Shown here one piece after another: positions 41,449 through 53,184 of a DNA stretch of 64,000 nucleotides. The notes below the pieces were generated by a model. That model saw only the letters and a program-made list of their open reading frames with translations. It made no database searches and was not told the DNA's origin. How positions within the stretch are numbered: position 1 is the first letter of the stretch; each line of letters opens with the position of its first letter. The position numbers and the translations under genes were made by a program. Origin of the DNA: Gracilaria gracilis (lineage: Eukaryota > Rhodophyta > Florideophyceae > Gracilariales > Gracilariaceae); NCBI GenBank assembly GCA_030374805.1, contig JARGSG010000053.1, forward strand, positions 124,001 through 188,000, in the 5' to 3' direction.

Positions 41449-43620
41449 CAGTAGAACCTTGGTATACGGGTACCGCGTAAGATGGATATCCAGCATATTA
41501 GGATATGGGGGCCATCTACGCGGGCGAGAACCCGCTTTGGGTGGCCTTAGCAATGATTGCTTAGAATAAGGATATAGAGATAATGTGGGAGAACTGGAAA
41601 AAGCAAATGTTACATAAAATAGGGGTTTTATGATACTGTGTTCCCTTGTTGCAAGGATACATTATATTAAATTATGAGTGTTTCCACCCATGTAGTTCAT
41701 AAAATGTTTCCGCAATAGGCACCATGTTGCTCAAAAACGGCTATCATCCAAAAAAGGAAACTCTTTGCGTCCCAATCGAAGTAACATAGCAGTCTGCAAC
41801 ATTGTATAAAGTCAAACAAAGTGTAGGTGATCTAAGTAGCTTTCGTTCCTCAGCGTTTTGTTCATTACGTGGCCTGAAAGCATGAGCACTAGAGTCGCTC
41901 TCACAAACAAACAAAAGCACGCTGTTTGCACAGAACATATACGTCGTAGACAAGAATTTCTTCCCTGTGACCAACATTCTTTGGCTTTAGGGGCCAAAAC
42001 TACATTCAAACTTTCTAAAGCGCCTGGTCAGTCCACCATGTCTCGGATTCTGAAAATTCCTAATGACTCTTCACAGAATCCTAATCGATATAGAACTCGA
42101 CAAGGAGCTTTTCCAGAGTTTGAAAAATCTTTGTTCGATTGGATAATGATACAATTCTCTCAACGCAAAGCGATTAACGGACGTATGATTATTGAGTATG
42201 GGGCACGTATAATGGAAAAAATGAATATGGCTCTGCCTTGTGAACACCAAATTAATCTCTCCTTGAGCAATGGTTGGCTTCACAATTTCCAACAGAGGCA
42301 TGGTTTACGGTCCTTCAAGTCGTATGGGGAGAGTGGAGATGCTGATGATCAAGCCATTGCAGAAAACATGGAACGTTTGAAAGCCAAAATACTCTCCTAC
42401 AATCCCGAAGACTGCTATAATGCCGCTGAACTTGGTTCGTTTTATCGTATGGCACCTGATAGGACTATTGCTGTTGAACGTATGCCTGGACGGAAAAAAG
42501 AGAAAGTGAGAATGACCTTTCTAGCCTGCGCCAATGCGGATGGTACCGACCGTATACCACTGCTTATTATAGGAAAATCGAGAAGGCCTCACTGCTTTAA
42601 GAAGAAGACTGGGCAAGAACTAGGCTTTGACTATCATTGGAATAGCAAAGCATGGATGACGGGTCAAATTTTTGTGCAGTGGATGTCCCGTTTCTCGACC
42701 CATATACGATCAATCTCCCCCTCGAAAAAAGTCTTACTTCTTCTTGACAATGCCAGTGTGCATGGCAGTGTTGAAGTTCTTCCCAGCTTGGACAATGTAG
42801 AAGTTTTATTTCTTCCTCCAAATACTACATCTAAAATTCAACCAATGGATGCTGGGGTGATTGCGTCGTTGAAGAAGAGGTACAGAAAATATCTTTATCA
42901 ACGTGCGCTGGACCAGATGGACATTGAACTAAAGGACATCTACAGAATTGATCAGCTGACGGCAATGAGAAAAGTGAAGGTAATTTGGGAGAACGATATT
43001 CCAAACAAGGTGTTTTGGAACTGCTGGATCCACACTGGTTTGCTTTCTGGCGCAAGGATTGAAGGAGGGTTGCAGGATGAAGAACGGTCTGTCCCGGAAG
43101 AATTAATGTCTTTTGTAAGACAGTTGGTTCCTGAACGTGTATTTCAGCGCATCACAGGCGATTCGCTGCTAAATGTAGAAGGAGAAAATGACGAGTGTAC
43201 TAGGACGCCAACTGTCGAAGAAATTGCTTTGTCTGCTGTCGAGGACATACATAATGATGAAGAGGACTGTGTCGACGAAGATCAAGACACCACGTTGTTA
43301 GAAGAGTTGACAGTGGAGGACAGGCTTGGGTACTTGGCTGTTGTGCTTTTGATTTTAGAGGAGGAAGGTGAGGGTAACAGTCATGCTATACCTGTTCTAC
43401 GAAGAACGCAGCGGTTGCAACGCGGTAGACGTATTTCCAACATGACGCAGTCTCGCATAACGTCGTTCTTTGGAGCTCAGTAGGAGCGTTGTATGGAGCT
43501 CAATAGGAGCTCGAAACTTGGTGTTAGACTACATAAAGACTTCCCTCGTTTTATCCCTAACCGTCTTAGAAGGATGCGGATGTGGTCTATGCTCCACATC
43601 CTTCTATCAAGGGTTTACTG
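41449..43620 (+). mobile_element. Second pogo/Tigger element
   Basis: 2172 bp with TA on each side (41447-41448 and 43621-43622). The left end is CAGTAGAACCTTGGTATACG and the right end, reversed, CAGTAAACCCTTGATAGAAG. A strong internal hairpin (GGATGCGGATGTGG with CCACATCC) lies near the right end. The TIRs are unlike those of the element at 32373, so it is a separate family. Confidence 0.88.
41882..43483 (+). CDS. Pogo/Tigger transposase with altered first catalytic acid
   Basis: 533 codons without stops from ATG 41882. N-terminal HTH region, CENP-B-type HTH (SNGWLHNFQQRHGLRSF), then the DDE_1 domain. The expected first acid box reads YNAAELGSFYR, where the family has N-x-D-E-T-G: the Asp is Ala and the Thr is Leu. 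The second (LLLLDNASVHG) and third (KIQPMDAGVIASLKK) boxes are intact. The C-terminus is acidic and ends TQSRITSFFGAQ, the usual pogo tail. The long open frame suggests recent activity or selection, yet the missing Asp should abolish cleavage. Confidence 0.85.
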   Translation: MSTRVALTNKQKHAVCTEHIRRRQEFLPCDQHSLALGAKTTFKLSKAPGQSTMSRILKIPNDSSQNPNRYRTRQGAFPEFEKSLFDWIMIQFSQRKAINGRMIIEYGARIMEKMNMALPCEHQINLSLSNGWLHNFQQRHGLRSFKSYGESGDADDQAIAENMERLKAKILSYNPEDCYNAAELGSFYRMAPDRTIAVERMPGRKKEKVRMTFLACANADGTDRIPLLIIGKSRRPHCFKKKTGQELGFDYHWNSKAWMTGQIFVQWMSRFSTHIRSISPSKKVLLLLDNASVHGSVEVLPSLDNVEVLFLPPNTTSKIQPMDAGVIASLKKRYRKYLYQRALDQMDIELKDIYRIDQLTAMRKVKVIWENDIPNKVFWNCWIHTGLLSGARIEGGLQDEERSVPEELMSFVRQLVPERVFQRITGDSLLNVEGENDECTRTPTVEEIALSAVEDIHNDEEDCVDEDQDTTLLEELTVEDRLGYLAVVLLILEEEGEGNSHAIPVLRRTQRLQRGRRISNMTQSRITSFFGAQ

Positions 43621-43722
43621 TACAAGTATCTATCTTTGCTTACTAAAATGATAGGCTACGATTCGATTTCTACTTTTAAATAACTAAAACAACTATAATA
43701 AAGACTGACCACAGACAGTTAA

Positions 43723-45690
43723 CCCTTTTACTACCGAAATGTTAACTGATATATATAAGAGATAAGAACATACAGGACAAGATTTCAATTGGTAGCCAGG
43801 TTGGTAAAATTCTTTGTAGAACATCTAAAGCCACCCGCTAGGGTGGATATTTTTTTCTAGATATAGTTATCTGTTAAGCTACCTTCTTTCATTGGTCCTT
43901 TACTGTATACAAATTGTGACAAGAAAATTCTATCCCGAATTGGGACCATATTGGGTGCTGCAACGTTGGTGTTGTGAAGAATAATACGCCTGCAATGCAT
44001 GTACCACTTTGTGCAACTACTTTGCTTGTCCTTTACTTCAGAAGGCGCGGGATGTGTGCTCCAAAACTTTTCACAAGAGCAGTCGTGATGCTTCGGGAAA
44101 TAGTTCTGCATCTCAGAACAGGAATGGACAAAAATGGGAGATAACACACATCTCAATAACATCGAGGAATTTGACCACAGTCCTTCAACCCAACAATGCC
44201 TATTTGACGCCAAGTGCAACGAAAGCACCATACATAACCCAGATTACAATCCTGCCACTTCCTTTGAAATTAGCCCAATCATTCCAGAGGAACTACAAGC
44301 AATTGAAACGATACCGTACTGCAAACGATGGTTGTCGTTATCGAGACTAAAAATATTGAAGCGCAGATTAGTGCAGCAAGCACTAAGCACTGAATTGAAA
44401 GAAATGAAATTAATGTCTCCGTTCTTGATTAAGTCGTTTTTCGAGTGTATTAAATCGTGGACTAACAATGTGCTTCAAAGGAAAGGCATAAAGGTACTGT
44501 CGACCATAAAGCTTGAAGAATTTCTTGCCTTAGAAATAGCCACCTCTGTCACCAAAATGAATTCAATTGAAGAATATTGGAGCAAGAAAATGTTTGTGGG
44601 CATAAACGACTTCTCTAGATTAATGTCCAGAAGCAGGTTTCAAGAAATAAGAGCTTCTCTGCGAGTTTATTGGGAGTATGAGCACGAAAATGCCACTGTA
44701 GACCCACTCTGGCAATCGCGTATAATGCTGCAACACTTTCTGGCTAACTCAACTAACATTGCAGTTCCAACTGGCGTTACCACCTTAGACGAGAACACTG
44801 TACGATGTATAGGTCGGAGTGGCTCACGATCGTACATGAAGTCCAAACAAGTAAAGTTTGGGATCAAATTTTATGTCGTCGCAGCGTGGCGGTATGCATA
44901 TATACACACTCTCTGAGACAGTGGATCTGGAACTCGAACTGGTGTGCCACCAGCTGTGGCGTACTGTTCATTGTTTCGCTCCTTACGCGGTGTACTTGAG
45001 CGGAAATTGGACACAAGCATGATATAAAGGGCAAGTGCTTCTGCCTTGTGGTGTCTGCAATTGACAAATCAATGTCAAGCGCCATCAAAAGGACAGCAAG
45101 AGAAATTGGTCGTCATGGAAAACTTTTATACTCGTCACCCGATTGCTGGGCAGTTACTGCGTATGACCGACAAGAAGATGACCGTATTAGGAACAGTGCA
45201 ATTGAATAATCTTGATGCAGCCAATCGTGAAGCCTTGAAGGGAGCCATTGAAATTGTAAAGCCCAGAGAATGGGGTGCCTGGGTTCTTTGCTAAGCATAT
45301 GACAACTTAATAGCGCCAAATAGAGCAAAGAAGGTGGCAAACAATGCGGGATACGTAGTTTTAAAGGACAGGAGCACTGTAGTTTTCTACACAAATGACT
45401 TAGCCCATACCCCTCAGAGCCGGATTATGGAAGCTAATACTGATTCAATTCGCTGTGTTCATGGTCTAAAACCATTACAACGGTCGATAGGAGAGGAAGC
45501 ATTGCATCCAACAACAATCCAGGTTCCTGCAGTGATCGTAGCATACAATCTATACATGAATGGAGTGGACCGTTTTGATCAGCTGCGTTCAACTAATCTG
45601 AAGGACAACACTTCTTTGAGGCGATTTGAGGTACTTAGTTATTTTCCGCATCATGCGTTACTAGATCCATATGAGCTACACCGCTATTAG
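43723..45690 (+). mobile_element. PiggyBac relic with intact left end
   Basis: TTAA at 43719-43722 is followed by CCCTTTTACTACCGAAATG, a CCCT-type piggyBac terminus. TATATAAG near 43755 is a likely promoter. The transposase starts at 44134. I found no matching right terminus with TTAA after 45690; LTR-like debris follows. Confidence 0.75.
44134..45690 (+). pseudogene. PiggyBac transposase, frameshifted
   Basis: The first part is open from ATG 44134 to 44916 (260 codons) and includes DPLWQSRIMLQHF and LDENTVRCIGR (first Asp). After HAYIHT-like sequence the frame is lost for 130 bp. It resumes at 45046-45294 with VVMENFYTRHP, where the second catalytic Asp is Glu. After a stop it ends with AGYVVLKDRSTVVFYTNDLAHTP and YNLYMNGVDRFDQLR (third Asp) to about 45690. 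Divergence from the 6.2 kb copy shows the two belong to different insertions of one lineage. Confidence 0.85.
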
Positions 45691-45819
45691 TGTTTCGCCT
45701 CGCTGAGATAAATTCCACACATGTACACGTGAATTGCACGGCTTGAGGCGCTGCTTAGCGGGTGTAAATAGCACACGTGTAGCACATATGTGCCGGAAGC
45801 AGTGCACCCAGCATTGCTG

Positions 45820-47720
45820 TATTTACGTAGATATTTTATAGATTATTTTGCCCGGCGCACCCACTGGTGCGCCGAGCTTAGTACTTAAAGGTTTGAGCAT
45901 CGCTCCCCCAAGTAAACTGCTTCTTGCCAAGCAAGGGCTTCTTGGCTCTAACTCTCACACCTTCGCGGATTGTTCACCTCCAAATGGAGTGACAACCGTG
46001 TTTTTCACGTATAGTTACCCACCCTTGTGGCGCTTAGAGTATTACCACTGCCTATGTGTGTCGTCCAGACTACTGTCGTATAATCGCCCCAGTATTGGGT
46101 TTTGTTGGTGTGTTGCACACCTATGCTCACTTTTGTGGACCCTTTTTGCCCGATTTTGGGTTTGTTCCGCTGCCCACTTTCAAGAGACTTACCGTCCGAC
46201 ATCGTGTCGTCGCCTTCCCACTCATACGAGGCTCAGTTTTAGGACCGCTCTTTGCACGTGTCCCTGCATGGTACCGTGTCCGCACTGTACACTCCGACGC
46301 TTGTCGTGACGGTTTGAACTCGGTTTACACCCAGCAAGTCGTGTCATTCCCGGAGTTCTCCGTTCGCTGTGCTACCTCTCCGAGAGGAAGATCCCGAACA
46401 TCTTCGTGGCTGTTTCGCTTTTCTCGCCAAAGATGTTGCACTACACTCCCTGATTCATATTACCGTGACCTCTCTCCTGCTGATTCAGCGTTTCACTTTC
46501 AAACTCTAGTTGTAGTGACGCACTGTCTGACTCATCCATTATGTGTCTTACGGAATGTTTTGACATATGCTTTGACTTTCAGACACAATGGAGGCACACA
46601 GTTGATTCTTTATAAGATGAGTGTTCTAGTGTATCCTACGTCCAAGAAAGTAGTTGTTACACTCCGTATCAGTTTGAATATCACACTTTCTTACTGATAC
46701 TGTCGGAATATATACGATGTTGTGGAGCAATGGCAATCCAATGTCGGTACAGTGAAGGTTCTCATAATGGAGCTCCATCCATTGAGCCCTGACGTGTCAG
46801 ACTATTAATATGGACCCCGTTTCGGGTGAAATTGGAAATATTGTTGGCACGTACCTTGTTAGGTGAATCGGGGATATAACCTATGAAATAGGTGTACAGT
46901 AGGGCCTTGTGGCATATTTGTCCAAATATTTGGCGTCACACCCGCTGGGTAGATACCTTGGCACCCTGACACTTGGTTGTCCACGTGTATAGCCCCCGTG
47001 GGAGTGCGCAGCTCTAGATACAGTAGATAGTATATATGCTCGGGCGATCTCGCCCTGGAGCCACTAAGTAAAACTCACCTGAGTCGTATCTTCTTCTTGA
47101 AGTACGTGGTCTTCATCCCGAAGGCTGGGCCATGGTTGCTACTGCCTACGTAGGTTCACGACTTTTCTAAGGAGAGTAGCCACGACTGGTCTCGGTACGA
47201 TCACCCCTCAGGGTCCCTAAGGAAGTTCTTTACTACCAGTTTCTGGCTCGTTTCGCCAATTACCCCAGTATCAGGTTGTATTTGTTGTCGTTCACCAAGG
47301 TACCGGATCCTTGTTTAGTTCATCGTTTTACTGGTGCAGGTCTCGCTTCCGCCTCTGTACAGAGTTATATTTGGACACACCGGTGTGTGTGTCCCGTTCC
47401 GCTATCTGCCCTGTCCCCGCCGTTGGCACGGGCCGTAGCTCCGCTCGTGGGGTTCTCCGTAGGAGCACTACACCGTCTTACGGCACCGATCGCTCCACTT
47501 CTGGACTCGTTCTTTCTTGATCCGTCGCCGTTTATTCCTCTCTAGGCCCACGCTCTTCTTTACCTCTGCAGGTTATTCCAGTACCGTCTCCGGTTTACAC
47601 CCGGCTGCCACGCGGCACGCGCACGGGCAGAGGGCTCTACTTCTGAGTTCGCCCTTTTGTGGAAGCAGGACTCGGACACCCTGGTGGATACATACCGTCT
47701 TTGGGGTTTGCTCTACATGA
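45820..47720 (+). repeat. LTR-like debris, related to 14.1-14.7 kb
   Basis: It contains a hairpin of 9-bp perfect arms at 45853-45874, then CCAAGTAAACTG, and the block GAAGATCCCGAACATCTTCGTGG near 46387 that recurs at 14.6 kb. A second unit begins near 47030: TATATATG, hairpin GGGCGATCTCGCCC (47042-47055), CCACTAAGTAAAACTC. These look like promoter and leader parts of two retroelement LTRs without coding regions. Boundaries not determined. Confidence 0.45.
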
Positions 47721-47870
47721 CTGTTAAGGAATCGGCCATTTTGCTACAAGATGTAGGGGGACTGTCTCCCTCGTGTCGTGAGAGGCTCTGACGACCTGCT
47801 GCTGACGATACTAACCCAGGGCATGGTACCTTTTCGAGTCGAAGTCCGAGTTTTAAGTGATTACTGTTAT

Positions 47871-47942
47871 TAGTGTAGACCACACTATTTTTCAATTCCA
47901 AAATATTGGCTGCCTTACACAAAATAGTGTGGACCTCACTTA
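47871..47942. repeat. Short inverted-repeat element
   Basis: CCACACTATTTT (47880-47891) is inverted at 47921-47932, and imperfect pairing extends outward to about 22 bp (TAGTGTAGACC against TAAGTGAGGTCC). Total about 72 bp; a mini-MITE or hairpin. Confidence 0.5.
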
Positions 47943-48999
47943 TTTATGTACCTCCATTTAAAAGATATTTTCGTCAGATTGCTCAACGCATATGGGTATG
48001 ACAGTGTGTTCTTCATGATCATAAGCCTAAATTTTGAAATGAGAACAGAATTGTAAGTAATTGAGATGAGAGCCATTAAATAGTATGGATCAAAATCCAC
48101 GCTAATTTGCAACCCACACTAATAACATTAATCACCTGTACCTCCGGGAAGCCTGAATTCATTCACTACATTCACAAGTTGAATGGTCTGTGTTCTGCCG
48201 TACGTGTGCCATGGTGCTTCACGGTTGCATTTGAAGGCAATAAATTTTTTCCGGGGACTAAAAATTTATTGATCTTGCGGAACGCAGTTTGAATGTATAC
48301 ATTTACTTTAAACCATTGGTCTAAATATTGATTTATGCGAAACAAGTGCAAATAGAGTACTGGTAAAATAGGTTGAAAATACATTTGGCTGAACCGTGCA
48401 GACTCCTAATTCGTGCAACTTCTTTTTATCTACATAACACTGGTCAGGATTTCCGCTATTTATAGCTGTAAAAAGCAAAAAGGCACGCATGAGAATAAGT
48501 TTTTGTGATCCTAGCAAAACTCACCAAGATGCAGCAGGACGTGCCCTCAGCGGCTGTCTAGAATAAAGAAAAGGAGAGAGATCCCTTTCTTCTGATCAAC
48601 GCGCAAATTTAATCGTGCTCCTCTACTCAAGTAGACATTTCGGACAAACGAATAAGGGTAGTGAGCGAATGCAGAAATAACCAAAATGGCCATACTTTTA
48701 AATATCAGCAAATAAAATGGCTCTGATTTTAAAAGGCGCAGAACGACTTCCTGCTTTCTGAAAGGACCTTCCAAGGGTCCTTTCAGAATGCCAAACCTCC
48801 ACCACACGTCTCAAATGAAAACAAGGCACCCAAGTCAGAGAGAAGCAGGCGCGCTTGCAGCCATCTTGGCGGGTTTTATCACGACCTTGTCCGTGCTGCT
48901 ACAGATTTACAAACGTTGAACGCGTGCTACGATATCCTATCGATTACTTTAGTACAAGAGAAGAGGGCTGCTAAATTCTCTGCAAACGTATGGTGAAAC
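47943..48999. other. AT-rich spacer with one strong hairpin
   Basis: TTCTGAAAGGACC (48756-48768) pairs perfectly with 48776-48788 around a 7-base loop. A minus-strand frame of 86 codons crosses it (48547-48807) but has no recognisable domain. No gene supported. Confidence 0.5.
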
Positions 49000-49340
49000 T
49001 TCTTTACAACGACTACTAAAAGCCCTATACGTAATACGGGTGACAATAGCAGAAGCAGTGATGATCACAACCATGATAAAAAAACTGCGCCATTTCCGTA
49101 CGAAGCGAGTTGAGTTTGAAAGTCGAAAGCTCTAACTCTATATCGAACAATAAAGAGACAACGATCTGATAGGCAAATCCCGTGGCTGTGCGCACACTTT
49201 TTGCAAGCGCGAATCCATTAGGCGTCCGCATGACGTTTGCCGCAACAAAGCCCAAAGTAGGGGAGAAGCCAAAGAGTCTCGAAAGCAAAATGATAATGAC
49301 AGTGGCAATAAGCAGCACGAGCGCATTGTTGACACCCTGT
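49000..49340 (-). pseudogene. Cation/proton antiporter (CPA2/KEA-like) N-terminal fragment
   Basis: Minus-strand codons from about 49340: NALVLLIATVIIILLSRLFG (helix), FSPTLGFVAANVMRTPNGFA (the GxxxxLGFxxAGxxxGPNG loop of CPA2 antiporters), VVSLLFDIELELSTFKLNSLR (the LLFxxGLELS helix). The reading frame is lost in a run of seven T (49078-49084 as A on the plus strand); with six it would continue into a third helix, IMVVIITASAIV. TTAACAG just upstream (about 49336) could be a 3' splice site. The remainder of the roughly 400-residue exchanger domain is not found nearby, so this is a fragment or one exon. Confidence 0.42.
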
Positions 49341-50594
49341 TAACAAGAGTCTTTTGGGTGCTATAGAAAAAACAGCAGCTACCATCGCAAGCGCTTAATG
49401 TGGGCCGGAAACGAACGCCTTTCATATTAAAATATTAAGCTTACACGGTTCCGAAGAGGCATTGCCGCCAATGACCCCGTACTGGGCCGCCGGCGTGACG
49501 GCAATGGAACCAACTATCACGGGCCCTCGCGATAGTCTCGTGCTTAGCACTGCATTGCCTATTAAAAGCCGTTGCAGCTCATGGTGCATCATCTGCACCG
49601 TAATAGCCGGGAACGTAAACGTAAGCGGCGACCACGATGCAACAACAGCACTTCCGTTGCGGCCATTGCCGCTCGGCGGGGCAGAAAAGTCATGGGTTGC
49701 TATAATTCTGCAACAGTGGCTGCTGATGCATATACATCTGGATGCAGAAGAAACTTTTGTGTCGTTTTTGATCGAATGGAAAGGAAAGAAGGACAAGGAA
49801 GAAGATGGGCGGGGGAGTGGTCCTCGAAATAGGATGCAATGCTGCTTTGGTTGATTCTTTCGCGCCAATATGTGGCGCTTAGTTTGGCTGTCTGAGTAGG
49901 GATCAAATTCCTGAATTGCACTAAATATGTAGCGATGTGGCTTTGTGATTATTTCTGCATTCACCCAGTAATCCGACGGGTGAAGTACGCGCTATAGCCT
50001 TGTAATGCAGAGTTTTCGGTCCGTTGGAAACCTGTTTTCCAATATTGGACACCCCGTTTTCCTCAAAATTGGCGATAATATGAGGAACATGGGCGTCCCA
50101 GGCAACCGGAAGTAGAAAAGAGCTAAAATACAGAGCCGAAAAGGTAGCGTGTGAAGGCAGTTGAAGTCCTGCTTCTTGAACAAACAGAACTTACTGAGAG
50201 TAGTATACAGCGTCATGCCACTTGTAGATGATTACCTGCCACACAGTTTGGGGTAAGTCGCTTCGGTAAGCAGCCGATACATAGGTTCATCCAAAACAAG
50301 AAAAGACCATACATCCAACCAGCACCCTCTATGCCGTAAAAAAGAACCCGTTGCAGTTCAAAAGTCAAGATTTGGATAAAAGCCTCGCACTCCCAGCACT
50401 AGCGCTCTAAAACTCCTCCCAAACCAGTAAGAAAATGTCCCCGAGGTCCCGCCTTCAACGCCGATACGGCCTCAGCAGCGCTGAGAATCCCATCATGAGA
50501 ACATTTCCTTCCCTCCAATCGGTCACTCGAAAACGGTTTCATTGCGGAGTTGCACTAATATCGAAGGGATGGTCTCTATAAAAGGCTACAAAGC
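49341..50594. other. Spacer, no supported gene
   Basis: A 180-codon minus-strand frame (49422-49964) and a 130-codon plus-strand frame (49462-49854) overlap almost completely. The minus-strand one has some hydrophobic stretches (GPVIVGSIAVTPAAQYGVIGG) and could be an upstream exon of the antiporter fragment, but the splice phase I tried did not fit. Confidence 0.35.
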
Positions 50595-51820
50595 GTGGTG
50601 GTGTTGCAGAATCTTCATTACACAACCGATATTCCTATATTTTCAGGATATAGACGAGTTACAATCACGAACTGTTTTAAAAAAGAAGAAGAAGAGAATG
50701 TGTTAGAATTTCTCCGTCACTATGCAGAGCATGGTCGGCCACTTACCAGAAAAGACCTCGTAGATGTTGTTTTGATGATGGTGAAAACCTTCCGTCGAGA
50801 GCAAAGATTACGGCTCCCATTCAAAGATGAGATTCGACTGGATGGGTGTTTTCACGGCTTTGAAGCACGGCACAGCGATCAAATCGTCTTCTGTTTAAAG
50901 CGCAAGGAGGACGCTGCGAGGTATCGTGCTTTTAACTTGGAAATGCTAGTGCGCCATTTCGCTAAACTGGAGCGCATAATAACCGAGCACAATATAGATG
51001 ATAAACAAAATGTGAATGCCGATTAGAACGGTATCTCAGCATAGAAACAAGCTGGCGGACGACGCACGAAAGGCTACTCTACAAGATTCCATAAGCTACT
51101 CACCAGTGGGGCCTCCTCCTAGAATGTCAACAGAATCAACCTTCTGGCTTTGGCGTGCACGGCAATAGAGATCGTGTGAAGCCTCTCTCCGTGTTCCAGG
51201 GCACTAGATTGGAATTCCGGCAATACCAGGACTGGCACGACCCAACGAAAGAGTACTTGGAATGTATATCGGAGTGTCAGTAACGATGAGCATTGGTTAC
51301 CGCCCGAAAAGAAATCGCCGCTGTTGACTCGAATATATTTCGCGAATGGGGGGACGCATTTATTGCCGACGCGGCAAATAGGAGATCCAATGAGAGAAAA
51401 ATGCTCCTCATTTATGATTGGTACCGATCTCATCTTCCAATTCCAGTCTTTGAGTTGTTTAAAAGTACAGGAACAATTGCATATGTTTTATTAGCCCAAA
51501 ATAGTGGAACTACTCAGCCTCTTGACATATCTATCTTCTCTCCATTCGAAACCAGATTCACGAAGTACAATTAAGAGGCGGTTCAAAACATGGCTCGGCA
51601 TCGCATTTTCCATGAATTTGATGTCTGCCGCATTCCCACAAAAGCCTACGAAGCATCGTTTACATCCTTCAACATTATATCGGGCGTTCAAGAAGGCGGG
51701 TATTATCTTGCTAGACTAGTACAGACTGTTTTTTTGGGCGCTCCAACTGAGATGCAAAGAGCCAAATTCAATCGCATCTTTCGCACAAATGCTAAAAATG
51801 TGGGACGGAAAGCGCCGTAA
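50595..51820 (+). pseudogene. Jerky-like (DDE_1) transposase relic
   Basis: Residues from ATG 50595 read ENVLEFLRHYAEHGRPLTRKDL, then PFKDEIRLDGCFHGFEARH, the DNA-binding and linker region of jerky/tigger-type transposases. The frame ends at NVNAD followed by TAG where the family has N-x-D-E: the Glu codon after the first catalytic Asp has become a stop. Downstream, in other registers, MLLIYDWYRSHLPIPVFELF (second Asp) and NSGTTQPLDISIFSPFETRF (third) are readable up to about 51570, with a degraded tail to 51820. No certain TIRs found. Confidence 0.68.
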
Positions 51821-52992
51821 TCAAGCCAAATAGCTTTTGGCAGACTTTCAAGTGCAACCAAACGGCTTTTTGACACGAAGTACGGCGCTGTAGTTATCTT
51901 TGACGTGGCGATAGCGCTGCTTAGGTTGAATCATGAGCAGAAGGGACGAAAGACGTCGGAAATAAGCGAGAAAGAGCTTATAGCTTAAGAATAAAAATGA
52001 GGAGCGCAAGAACAAAGAAGAATTTGGCGTGCAATTTAGATTTAGTAGGCGCGATGGAAAACAAAGCTTTGAAATAAAATTATTGTTTTTATCGTCTACT
52101 ACGAGTTAAAGAAAAGATTGCGAAGGCTTGCTTCTGACTAAAGCACAAAGCGGGAGTGGCTTTGTTGAAATGAGGTGCTGCACACTAGCTACCCAGAAGC
52201 AGCTGAGAAGGTGGAAGCAATTGAATTTAAAATACTCGCTGTACACCACACACCTGTTTGATGTATTTATCATTATTTTTGCCTAAATTTTAGTGAATGC
52301 GTTTTGTGCAACATTTGATGTTATTTTCGTGCCGTTTTGTGTTTGCTTTTCAACTTTGGAACTATTAGTCTGCGGTTTTGTTACTACGCTGACCCACCCA
52401 TCGTTGCGGTGCAGGTTGGTAGAGAGTCCAGAGGTTTCATCGCATAACCAAATTTCGGGTTAAACACACATCGCGTGCCGGAGTTGCCCCAAAAAGAACT
52501 CCAAAGTGTCCAGATTTGAGGTAGGGTGGTGGTAGTGTTGGAGGTCTTTGTGACAGATTCCATGTGTTCTCCGCCGAGGTCGTACTGTAATGGCGGGGCG
52601 CTCGATGTGGTTTACAGACACATTGCTGTTCTCTGTTTCAGCCGCCAGTCATCGCGTGGCAAACGGTGGAAAAATGCTGTCATAATACACGTGTGCCAAA
52701 ATGAACTTCAAACACAAATAACAAAAAGCGTTTTCCTTGTTTTTGAATAAATTTGTCTACAACCGAGCAAATTAAGATTTTGTGTACTATATTTCAGAAT
52801 GCTCCCACCTCGCTATACCTGTACCGCTATTTCCTTCGTGGGCCAGAAAGCAATTTCATTGGCTGCAATTTTATTGGCTGCGCCCGCAGTGCGTCGCCGA
52901 GATTTGAGATGTCTTATATTACAGGCGGCGCGCCCTGTTGCCAATACCGTTGGCGTGAAGGTTAGTTAATACCATGGTACCAACGGTACACG
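51821..52992. other. Spacer, no gene seen
   Basis: Mostly AT-rich. Short frames only. A repeated TTTCATTGGCTGCAATTTTATTGGCTGC near 52855-52882 gives two CCAAT-box-like motifs on the minus strand. No feature otherwise supported. Confidence 0.5.
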
Positions 52993-53015
52993 CTAGTGTC
53001 TATCGGACCAACGCG

Positions 53016-53055
53016 TTGACCTCATGCGAGGTCAAAATGACCTCATATGAGGTCA
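53016..53055. repeat. Left subterminal palindrome pair
   Basis: TTGACCTCATGCGAGGTCAA at 53016-53035 and the perfect 18-bp palindrome TGACCTCATATGAGGTCA at 53038-53055. Confidence 0.88.
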
Positions 53056-53184
53056 GCCCGTTAAAAGAGTAAAATAAAGCAAAAAAATTCCATTTCAGGC
53101 CTATAATGCGGGCTTTTCAAATTTTGAAATTCGAAAAGTCCTTGATTAGTCGTTTAAGTAGTACTCTGTGCCGCAAAACGGCCA

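Noticed and set aside
49422-49964. 180-codon minus-strand membrane protein or upstream antiporter exon
   Set aside because: Overlaps an equally long plus-strand frame, no CPA2 motif, and the tried splice phase does not join in frame.
50045-52512. TGGACAC / GTGTCCA as TIRs of the jerky-like relic
   Set aside because: Only the first seven bases agree well and no target duplication is visible.
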